DNA from: Beijerinckiaceae bacterium
Lineage (GTDB): Bacteria; Bacteroidota; Bacteroidia; Chitinophagales; Chitinophagaceae
DNA: 46,162 nt
Assembly (NCBI GenBank): GCA_903970475.1
Contig: CAJCIQ010000229.1
Span: forward strand, 1 to 46,162
Reading direction: 5' to 3'
Below, one piece after another: positions 36,664 to 43,247 of the stretch. The position numbers and the translations under genes were made by a program. Below the pieces are notes generated by a model. It was not told the DNA's origin. It ran no database searches and was given only the letters and a program-made list of their open reading frames with translations. The number at the start of each line of letters is the position of its first letter. Position 1 is the first letter of the stretch.

Positions 36664-37200
36664 ATGAAACTACCTATAGCCCTTTTATGGGCAACCATAT
36701 TGATCGGATGCACTAAATCCCAACCCTGTCCATCGACCTCTGGCAGTGATACCACAGGCGGCACAGGGACATCGCCTTGTCCCAATGCGATCGCAACCAT
36801 AGACACGGCGGCTGAACTTGCTTCCCTGGCTAAAGCCACTGCCGCCATTCGTGACGCTTTTGCGCGTGGGGACGTGGATGCCATCGTCGCTTTGCATCAC
36901 CCTGCTATAGTCAAAGACTTTGGAGGAAACAACGTTGTCGTTGGTAGGGAAGCGTTTAGAAAAGGGCTGATCTCCATGCTTAAGGGTAGTCGAATGGAGT
37001 TTATAGGCAACCAGATAGAAAACACGGTGTTTTCGGGGAATGTGGCCATCCAAACCAGCATCTTTACCATCAGGAACGTCCCCACCAACGGTGGCAAGCC
37101 TACCGTTGGTAAAGGAAGGTCCATGGTCGTCTATGTCAAAGACAAGACGAGCCCAACAGGCTGGCTCTCCTTAAGAGAAATGGCCCAGGAGGCGCCCTAG
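36664..37200 (+). CDS. NTF2-like (SnoaL/DUF4440-type) lipoprotein
   Basis: 178 residues. Signal peptide with lipobox (LIGC, Cys16) and a Ser/Thr/Gly-rich linker. A cone-shaped NTF2-like domain covers about 48-175: ELASLAKATAAIRDAFARGD, DAIVALHHPAIV, VVGREAFRKGL, GNVAIQTSIFTI and GRSMVVYVKD. Such domains bind small ligands or act as isomerases and cyclases; the function here is unknown. Convergent with the isomerase-like gene, with a nested hairpin in the 90-bp gap. Confidence 0.82.
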   Translation: MKLPIALLWATILIGCTKSQPCPSTSGSDTTGGTGTSPCPNAIATIDTAAELASLAKATAAIRDAFARGDVDAIVALHHPAIVKDFGGNNVVVGREAFRKGLISMLKGSRMEFIGNQIENTVFSGNVAIQTSIFTIRNVPTNGGKPTVGKGRSMVVYVKDKTSPTGWLSLREMAQEAP

Positions 37201-37271
37201 TAAGAGCTGTTCGGCCCTATGCCGGCGCGCAGAGCGGGCCCGAGGCTCGCTCTGCGGTTGGGCAGCTCTTA
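37201..37271. repeat. Nested hairpin between convergent genes
   Basis: Outer stem TAAGAGCTG (37201-37209) with CAGCTCTTA (37263-37271) and inner stem GCAGAGCG (37229-37236) with CGCTCTGC (37248-37255). It starts directly after the upstream stop codon and ends 20 bp before the facing stop codon. This placement suggests a bidirectional termination structure, although neither side has a strong T-run. Confidence 0.6.
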
Positions 37272-37290
37272 ACTCAACGCTTCGAATACC

Positions 37291-38190
37291 TTATTGTTGC
37301 GGATGTTTGATGGCCGCTACTTGTTTATTATAAAAAACAATGGTTGTTAAGATATCAGGCAGGCTATTATACCAGTTGCTTTCGTGTTCAATGGAGAACA
37401 TGCCCACGAAGTGTTGGCGTTTCAGCTCCTGGAAAATCGGCGTCCAGTTGACAACGCCTTCACCCACCACGGTATCTGCTGCATTTACATCGTCTGCTTT
37501 TACCACATCCTTCAAGTGTACGCCATAGACATGACCAGCCAGCTTTTTCAAACAGGCTACTGGATCAAGGCCGTTGCGTACCCAGTGACCGATGTCTGCA
37601 CAAGCGCCGATATTTGGATGGCCCTGGATGGCAGCCAATACGGAATCAGGATGCCAGTAGACATTGGGTTTGGGGTGGTCATGGATCGCAACCTTAATTC
37701 CATAAATCCCAGCCAGGCTGTCTACCATTCCCCACTGAGACTTAATCGGCTCCGCGGTTAGATAGCTCATGTTAAATTCCTTGGCAAACTCAAAATATTT
37801 TTTCCACTCATTGAGGTCTTTGGGTACAATGACGCCCATAGCGACAATATGGAGATCAGTACTCTGCAAGAGCAGTTTAATCCTGGCTTTGTCAGCCGTA
37901 TCCATGTCCGGGCCGAAATTACCTTTCATCCCACCGCCTAAAGGTTGACCGGAATAAGCTTCTACATCCCTTAGAGAAGTAGAGTCCACTTTTGATAAGG
38001 CCTTCAGGAAGTCAAATTTGGAAAAAGTCCAGAGCTGAACACCCAGCTTCCAGTCTTTGTAAGGATCGGCGGTATCCGCCTTTGATGCAGTGGCAGTAGA
38101 ATCGCTAGGGGCTCCGTTTGATGAAGCCTGGTTGTTACAAGATAGGAAAACCAGGCCGGCCATCACCAGGAGAGAGATTTTTTTCATCAT
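37291..38190 (-). CDS. Sugar phosphate isomerase/epimerase-like lipoprotein (xylose isomerase-like TIM barrel)
   Basis: 299 residues with lipobox (VFLSC, Cys18). After a Ser/Ala-rich linker the TIM-barrel AP_endonuc_2 fold is recognisable: KLGVQLWTFSKFDF (start of the barrel), DVEAYSG, GIKVAIHDHPKPNVYW, IGACADIGHWVRNG, VYGVHLKDV and MFSIEHESNW. The His, Asp and Glu residues in the last four are the typical divalent-metal ligands. Lipidated relatives are common in Bacteroidota and may act on sugars or inositol-type compounds in the periplasm; the substrate is not readable. It is divergent from yjbQ with a 124-bp spacer. Confidence 0.9.
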   Translation of the reverse strand: MMKKISLLVMAGLVFLSCNNQASSNGAPSDSTATASKADTADPYKDWKLGVQLWTFSKFDFLKALSKVDSTSLRDVEAYSGQPLGGGMKGNFGPDMDTADKARIKLLLQSTDLHIVAMGVIVPKDLNEWKKYFEFAKEFNMSYLTAEPIKSQWGMVDSLAGIYGIKVAIHDHPKPNVYWHPDSVLAAIQGHPNIGACADIGHWVRNGLDPVACLKKLAGHVYGVHLKDVVKADDVNAADTVVGEGVVNWTPIFQELKRQHFVGMFSIEHESNWYNSLPDILTTIVFYNKQVAAIKHPQQ

Positions 38191-38314
38191 GCACAGGTTT
38201 ATGTTCTTTAAATAATTTCTAAAGATATTGTAAATTAGGAATACACTTTCAAGTATGATCGATCCAAACTGCTATCTTGGCCCCACTTACCCGTCATTTA
38301 TTAAGCCCTAAGCA

Positions 38315-38737
38315 ATGAACATCTATCAGCAAGCTTTTACCATACCGGCTAAACGGAGGGGGTTTCACCTTATTACGACCGAAGTGCTCAGGGCCGCTCC
38401 AGGCATAAAGGATTTCCACACCGGTATGTGCCAGGTATTCATCCAACATACCTCGGCATCCCTAACCATCAACGAAAATGCCGATCCTACGGTGCGCAGG
38501 GACTTTGAAACTTTTTTCAATAAAGCCATACCCGAAAATGATCCGGACTATATACATAATTCAGAAGGGCCTGACGACATGCCTGCTCACCTCAAAGCCT
38601 CCTTATTGGGTAGCTCCGTACTGATCCCCATTACCAACGGGCAACTGACCCTGGGGATATGGCAGGGCATCTACCTATGCGAGCACCGGAACTTTGGGGG
38701 GAACAGGGATTTGGTGGTGACCTGTTGGGGAGCATAA
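38315..38737 (+). CDS. yjbQ: YjbQ/UPF0047 family protein (secondary thiamine-phosphate synthase type)
   Basis: 140 residues, full length. Family signatures are intact: QVFIQHTSASLTINENADP (43-61), DMPAHLKASLLGSS (about 89-102), LGIWQGIYLCEHRNFGG (about 113-129) and a C-terminal VVTCWG. The family is conserved across bacteria; some members show weak thiamine-phosphate synthase activity in vivo, but the true role is unsettled. The S41 protease gene starts 44 bp downstream on the same strand. Confidence 0.93.
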   Translation: MNIYQQAFTIPAKRRGFHLITTEVLRAAPGIKDFHTGMCQVFIQHTSASLTINENADPTVRRDFETFFNKAIPENDPDYIHNSEGPDDMPAHLKASLLGSSVLIPITNGQLTLGIWQGIYLCEHRNFGGNRDLVVTCWGA

Positions 38738-38781
38738 TAATTTTCCCCCAAATCCGTTTTACATTTCCAAAACTACGCGTA

Positions 38782-40197
38782 ATGAATAAGCTGCTTAACC
38801 TCTTACTGACGGCAATATTGCTCCAAGGAATATACTCATCTTCCATAGCCCAGGCCCCCGTTCCAAACACCCTGACCCCTGAACAGAAAATCTATGGCCT
38901 ATCCAAATTCTGGAATGAAGTAAACTACAATTTCATTTATCTGGCTAAAATTGGGGGGCGGCGAACCTGGGACAGCGTTTATCAGGCCAATATAAGTGCA
39001 GCGCTCGCCACCAAAAATGATTGGGATTTTTATAGGGTCTTGTTGAAGTTTTGTGCCTTCCTTCACGACGGGCACACCAACATCTATCTGCCCAATTCCG
39101 TAGGAGATTATACCCTCACCAAGATGTTCGGTAAATATTGGCTGAGTACCCAAAACATAGGGGGCAAAGCCATTGTGAACAGGGTTCTCACCTCAGAATT
39201 GAAGGATATCCCCCTGGGTACGGAAATTATTGAAGTGAATGGCCTGCCAACGGCCCAATACGCCAGGGATAGCGTGGCGCCTTATATTTCCAGTTCTACG
39301 GACTATGTTGTGGAAGATGGCGCGCTGTCGGGCCTCCTGTTCGGTTTGGTGGGGCAATCTTACGTGGTAAAATTCAAACGTCCCAATGGGTCTGAGTTTA
39401 CGTTGAACCTTACCCACGAGAAGACAACCGATACTTCTTTTTATCCACCGTTTCCTCCAAATCCTCCGCTCCTTGAACTCAAGTGGTACAAAGGAGGGAT
39501 AGCCTATGTGGCCCTCAACTCATTTGGAGACCGGAAAATCGATAGCTTGTTCCTGGAAAAGCTCCCTGCATTGTACGCCGCTAAAGGGCTTATCATTGAT
39601 TTAAGGAATAACGGGGGCGGCTCTACCCATATAGGCGCCAATATCCTGCAATATCTCACAGCTGATACCATTTGGTATCCGGAGCGCTCTTCCACCCGTC
39701 AGCACGTAGCCGCCTATAAGGCCTGGGGAGCTTTTGTGAATGCCAGGGACACCGCTGGGGATGCTGAGGCACGAAGGGACTGGCTTGATTTCCACGATCA
39801 ACTAATATATGACCTCAGTGCTAATCCCACACCGGATACCATTCATGTAAGGGCCAAACGGCTGGTGGTACCTACCGTTTTGCTCACGGGGCACAACACA
39901 GCTTCAGCCGCAGAAGACTTCCTGATCTATGCCAATGGCCAGAAAAACATCATCCGCATTGGAGAACGTTCTTATGGAAGCACAGGGCAGCCTTACCAAT
40001 TTAGCCTGGTGGGTGGCATCAATGCACGGATATGTACGAAAAAAGATACCTACTATGACGGGACGGAGTTCGTAGGTTATGGGGTCAAACCCGATATTGA
40101 AGTTATTCCTACGGTGCAGGATTATTTGGATAAAAAAGACCCGGCTTTGGATAAGGCGTTGCAATACCTTGCAGATAAAACTAAGTACCCTGGGTAG
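38782..40197 (+). CDS. S41 family (C-terminal processing-like) peptidase
   Basis: 471 residues from the ATG at 38782, chosen for its signal peptide (MNKLLNLLLTAILLQGIYS, cleavage near IAQ). An N-terminal helical region is followed by a PDZ-like portion (IPLGTEIIEVNGLP) and the catalytic S41 core with KGLIIDLRNNGGGS and the nucleophile Ser375 in TGHNTASAAEDF. The family cleaves C-terminal or unfolded peptides in the periplasm by a Ser/Lys mechanism. The stop codon is part of the 5' arm of the following terminator hairpin. Confidence 0.93.
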   Translation: MNKLLNLLLTAILLQGIYSSSIAQAPVPNTLTPEQKIYGLSKFWNEVNYNFIYLAKIGGRRTWDSVYQANISAALATKNDWDFYRVLLKFCAFLHDGHTNIYLPNSVGDYTLTKMFGKYWLSTQNIGGKAIVNRVLTSELKDIPLGTEIIEVNGLPTAQYARDSVAPYISSSTDYVVEDGALSGLLFGLVGQSYVVKFKRPNGSEFTLNLTHEKTTDTSFYPPFPPNPPLLELKWYKGGIAYVALNSFGDRKIDSLFLEKLPALYAAKGLIIDLRNNGGGSTHIGANILQYLTADTIWYPERSSTRQHVAAYKAWGAFVNARDTAGDAEARRDWLDFHDQLIYDLSANPTPDTIHVRAKRLVVPTVLLTGHNTASAAEDFLIYANGQKNIIRIGERSYGSTGQPYQFSLVGGINARICTKKDTYYDGTEFVGYGVKPDIEVIPTVQDYLDKKDPALDKALQYLADKTKYPG

Positions 40198-40230
40198 ACA
40201 CCCAGGGTACGGATTTGTTGATTTGTTTTT
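40185..40230 (+). terminator. Rho-independent terminator overlapping the S41 stop codon
   Basis: A perfect 11-bp stem, GTACCCTGGGT (40185-40195) with ACCCAGGGTAC (40200-40210), and a 4-nt loop. It is followed by a T/G-rich tract ending in a run of T. The TAG stop (40195-40197) begins on the last base of the left arm, so translation ends inside the hairpin. Confidence 0.85.
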
Positions 40231-40270
40231 ATATTCCAGCTTCCAAAATATCAGGTTTGCTCTTAAAATG

Positions 40271-40311
40271 CAAGCCCTAAAGTATTCCCAATAGGAATAT
40301 TTCAGGGCTTG
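40271..40311. terminator. Second long hairpin, possible bidirectional terminator
   Basis: CAAGCCCTAAAGTATTCC (40271-40288) pairs with GGAATATTTCAGGGCTTG (40294-40311); the two imperfect positions form wobble pairs in one orientation. The loop is 5 nt. It lies between the S41 terminator and the stop of the convergent acyltransferase gene and could end transcription of the latter. The remaining bases to 40397 show nothing recognisable. Confidence 0.6.
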
Positions 40312-40397
40312 ATTATTAACAAATTAGCCTGTAGTTAAAGAACGGCAAGTTATTGCCTCAAGACGACTCACCGGTGTAAGGCGTGGCGAGCTGTCAC

Positions 40398-41174
40398 CTA
40401 CAGCAGATGCTCATGCATCTTGTAATATCCACTCATAATCTGGTGGCACTTGTCCTTTAATTGTTTGGCATCCAAACCATCAGGATAAATAGGCGGCAGA
40501 AAATGCATCTCCATTTTAGAAGGCCAGAAGAAAAAGGGTTTATCCCAGGGTAACACTTTCTTGGTGTTAAACAACAAAGCCGGGATAATGGCTTTTCCGG
40601 TTTCTACGGATAAACGGAAGGCCCCGTCCTGAAACTCTTTCAAAGGTTTATCCGTTTTGTTCCGTGTGCCTTCGGGGTAAATGCACATATGCATACCTCC
40701 TGACAATACCCCCTTCATTTGGCGGTAACTATCGCGGCGGCTATCAGGGTCTTTTCTGTCTACCAGTATAGATCCACGTTTGTAAATCACGCCAAAAATC
40801 GGTATGCGGGACAATTCCACCTTGGCAATCGTCTTATTGGGACCAGGAATTTCAGGGGTGGAAATCGGAATATCCATCAACGAATTATGGTTGACAATGA
40901 CGATGTAATTTTCATTAGGCATGAAACTGCCCACCCCTTGGGGTTTAATCCTGCATCCGCTGAAAAAAAGGAAAGAGTGAATCCAGGCCTTTCCAAACTT
41001 TCGGAATTTTTCCGTTCCCTCGGGCTCTTCCATTCCATTGGTAAAAGCGACCGGGATAACGATAATGAGCATGGATACCACAAAAACGATCAGGGCCCAA
41101 ATGGCGAATATCCTTCCTAATATGGCTCCTACGATACTATCCCGCAGGGAAAAACCTTTCTTTTTGGTGTTCAA
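40398..41174 (-). CDS. 1-acyl-sn-glycerol-3-phosphate acyltransferase (PlsC-like)
   Basis: 258 residues. An N-terminal membrane helix (about 18-42, IFAIWALIVFVVSMLIIVIPVAF) is followed by the acyltransferase domain with motif I NHNSLMD (HxxxxD type), motif II around GSILVDRKDPDSRR, motif III YPEGTRNK and motif IV with ALLFN. The enzyme adds the second acyl chain to lysophosphatidic acid at the inner membrane to make phosphatidic acid. It converges with the S41 gene and is 69 bp after the start-proximal stop of the ung gene, on the same strand, so the two may be co-transcribed. Confidence 0.92.
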   Translation of the reverse strand: MNTKKKGFSLRDSIVGAILGRIFAIWALIVFVVSMLIIVIPVAFTNGMEEPEGTEKFRKFGKAWIHSFLFFSGCRIKPQGVGSFMPNENYIVIVNHNSLMDIPISTPEIPGPNKTIAKVELSRIPIFGVIYKRGSILVDRKDPDSRRDSYRQMKGVLSGGMHMCIYPEGTRNKTDKPLKEFQDGAFRLSVETGKAIIPALLFNTKKVLPWDKPFFFWPSKMEMHFLPPIYPDGLDAKQLKDKCHQIMSGYYKMHEHLL

Positions 41175-41243
41175 GTCCAGATAATTTTATAATTCAGATT
41201 ATACGGCCCGCTATAGGCGGCCTTATGCCAGCTACAGGCGACC

Positions 41244-41915
41244 CTACCTCAGGCTCCAATCAATGGGTTGCAGTCCCTCCTTGGCCAATAGGGTATTGGT
41301 TGTTGAGAAGTGCTTACATCCAAAAAATCCCTTGTCCGCAGAAAACGGGGATGGGTGGGCAGCTTTGAGGATATGATGCTTACTTTCATCGATCAGGGTC
41401 TGCTTGTCCTGGGCAAATTTACCCCATAAGAGGAAAATAATTCCCTTCCTCTTCTCTGAAATCTTTTGAATAACCGCATCGGTAAAGGGAGCCCAGATCG
41501 GTGCGTGACTATTGGGTTCACTGGCCCTGACGGTAAGGGCTGCGTTTAACAACAACACCCCTTGTTTGGCCCATTTGTCCAGATTTCCGCTGGTGGGGAT
41601 TTCCATACCTATGTCGCTTTTGAGCTCCTTAAAGATGTTTACTAAGGAAGGGGGAGGCTTTATCCCTTCGGGAACGCTGAAACAAAGCCCATGTGCCTGC
41701 CCAGGTCCATGGTAAGGATCCTGTCCAAGTATCACTACCTTTAACTGGTCAAAGGGGGTAGCATCAAAGGCGTGAAATATCTGAGAGCCGGGTGGGTATA
41801 CCGTTTTCCCCGCGGCTTTTTCTGTCTTCACAAAATGTACGATTTCCGTAAAATGAGGCTGGTTAAATACCTCAGAAAGCGCTAATTTCCAGGAGGGCTC
41901 TATCTTAACATCCAT
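41244..41915 (-). CDS. ung: Uracil-DNA glycosylase, family 1
   Basis: 223 residues from the ATG at 41915 (MDVKIEPSWK); an upstream alternative start adds 9 residues. Motif A GQDPYHG (64-70, catalytic Asp66) and motif B HPSPFS (from His187) identify family 1 Ung, and LLLNAALTVR and FLLWGKFAQ are further conserved segments. It removes uracil from DNA to start base-excision repair. It is divergent from the tRNA-Arg gene 80 bp away. Confidence 0.97.
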   Translation of the reverse strand: MDVKIEPSWKLALSEVFNQPHFTEIVHFVKTEKAAGKTVYPPGSQIFHAFDATPFDQLKVVILGQDPYHGPGQAHGLCFSVPEGIKPPPSLVNIFKELKSDIGMEIPTSGNLDKWAKQGVLLLNAALTVRASEPNSHAPIWAPFTDAVIQKISEKRKGIIFLLWGKFAQDKQTLIDESKHHILKAAHPSPFSADKGFFGCKHFSTTNTLLAKEGLQPIDWSLR

Positions 41916-41931
41916 GTTTTTTAAGATTCCG

Positions 41932-41962
41932 TTGTCCTGCAAGCTAAAAAAAATTATCTTTG
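41932..41962 (+). promoter_or_regulatory. Promoter of the tRNA-Arg gene
   Basis: TTG at 41932-41934 and TATCTTTG at 41955-41962, separated by 20 bp, match the Bacteroidota -33/-7 arrangement (TTTG and TAnnTTTG). The tRNA begins 33 bp after the -7 element, leaving a short 5' leader. Confidence 0.75.
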
Positions 41963-41995
41963 CAGACCTTTTTAAGGTTCTATCTTAGAATATCA

Positions 41996-42069
<74 letters not shown>

Positions 42070-42078
42070 CAAGCGCTT

Positions 42079-42105
42079 CCCCATACTATGTATGGGGCTT
42101 TTTTT
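42079..42105 (+). terminator. Rho-independent terminator of tRNA-Arg
   Basis: CCCCATAC (42079-42086) pairs with GTATGGGG (42090-42097) around a TAT loop, followed by C and a run of seven T. It begins 9 bp after the tRNA 3' end. Confidence 0.93.
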
Positions 42106-42106
42106 G

Positions 42107-42149
42107 CCCTGGTCCGAGGTGTAAATTTATTTCTGACCTTGGGCCAGGG
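42107..42149. repeat. Imperfect inverted repeat after the tRNA terminator
   Basis: CCCTGGTCCGAGGT (42107-42120) and ACCTTGGGCCAGGG (42136-42149) match as an inverted repeat with two mismatches that can wobble pair, around a 15-nt AT-rich loop. From here to about 42296 I see no gene. The patch marks the start of a more AT-rich segment running to about 43200. Confidence 0.55.
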
Positions 42150-42296
42150 ATAGAAAAACGTGCGAAGCACGGGAGACATCATGGGTAAGGCACCCTAAAA
42201 AGGATCACCGAGCCGTTCTTTAGCGCGGTGAAGGTAATCCAATCCACGGCTTGTCTGCGGATCATTAACGCGGGTATTCCAATTAAATAAGCAGCT

Positions 42297-42652
42297 TCAC
42301 TTTTTTTGTAAGTCAATGATTTTCTGAATAATAGGCTCAAAAGCCCCTAACGCCTTTTCTTTTATAGCAATCGCTATATTAATCGGGATATTTGTTTCAG
42401 TAGTTTCTTTTGTACCAAGTACTTTTCCTTGAAATGGGGGTTGATATGTTTGCCGATTAATTCCCAATAAATAAATCGGTCCCTCTTCTTACAATAGGAA
42501 GGTTATTTATAAGAATCATAGTACCCTTCTGGATATCCCACCATATAAGCGGATTGGGTTACTCCGAGATAATGGGCGAGCGAATCGTTAAGCAAATTTG
42601 ACTCAGTAAATGAAAAATGGAAGATGTTAGTACCCAGTAGCTTTTGAATATA
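42297..42652 (-). pseudogene. Decayed trypsin-like serine peptidase gene (3' part)
   Basis: Three minus-strand frames continue one another. Frame 1 (42652 to a stop at 42503-42505) reads LLNDSLAHYLGVTQ, then MVGYPEGYYDSYK. Frame 2 reads NNLPIVRRG (around 42480-42505). Frame 3 reads GPIYLLGINRQTY and ends IIQKIIDLQKK at a TGA (42297-42299). The order GYP-G-YD, then N-PIVRRG, then a hydrophobic GI strand is what I expect in the C-terminal half of trypsin-like peptidase-domain proteins. The segment that should hold the catalytic GNSGSP is missing at the second frame change. At least one frameshift and one internal deletion have occurred. The N-terminal half is absent, replaced by the DUF1801 gene 8 bp away. 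Confidence 0.5.
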
Positions 42653-42660
42653 CTATACGT

Positions 42661-43137
42661 TTATTTAGGCTTTGCTTTGACAGACCGCTTTTTGGCTGAA
42701 ATCGATTTTACAATGGTTTGCCCATGTGTAATTTGCTTTGGGTCTTTCACCTTGGAAAGGCAATTTACATAAGCTTCGTTCACCAATTTGCTGATATATG
42801 CTTTAGGAAACTTTTTCCTATCCGTAACCAGCATGTAGCGATACTGATTTCCCTTTCCCAAAAGTATTTTGTCCGGATCAGCGAGCTCACTTCCCCAATA
42901 GAACCCAAAATGTACATTTTTGTTTGACCGATACACTGCTATAGAACAAATGGTATGACCAACTTTGTCGCTAGGCGACCAGCCGAAGGCGACGGCATTA
43001 TAGTTATCGTAAATTAATTCATTTGCCTGGGGGCATAGGTCCCAGGCAAATTCACGGAGCCACATCACTAACGCTGTGGTGTCGTCACCAAACGGCTTTA
43101 AAAACTTTAACAGGTCCTTTGTTTGGTCTTTGCTCAT
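42661..43137 (-). CDS. DUF1801 domain protein
   Basis: 158 residues. The DUF1801 pattern is present: DDTTALVMWLREFAWDLCPQANELIYDNYNAVAFGW in the first third and hydrophobic strands with Phe/Tyr (IAVYRSNKNVHFGFYWG) in the middle, then a Lys-rich tail (SAKKRSVKAKPK). The function of the family is not known. The gene is noticeably more AT-rich than its neighbours and lies directly upstream of the decayed peptidase remnant on the same strand, near a tRNA gene, which fits an acquired patch. Confidence 0.8.
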   Translation of the reverse strand: MSKDQTKDLLKFLKPFGDDTTALVMWLREFAWDLCPQANELIYDNYNAVAFGWSPSDKVGHTICSIAVYRSNKNVHFGFYWGSELADPDKILLGKGNQYRYMLVTDRKKFPKAYISKLVNEAYVNCLSKVKDPKQITHGQTIVKSISAKKRSVKAKPK

Positions 43138-43247
43138 TAGACCACCGTTTTATTCGGTCCTTACCTTAAAGTTATCGTTTTCTCCCCGTTTTATCACCAA
43201 TACGGATACCGTCTCCGTGATAAGTACCAGCGGCTAAAAGGGCTCCG

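Noticed and set aside
38659-38781. Upstream extension of the S41 gene starting at 38659
   Set aside because: It overlaps the conserved end of yjbQ and lacks a signal peptide; the ATG at 38782 gives a typical exported N-terminus.
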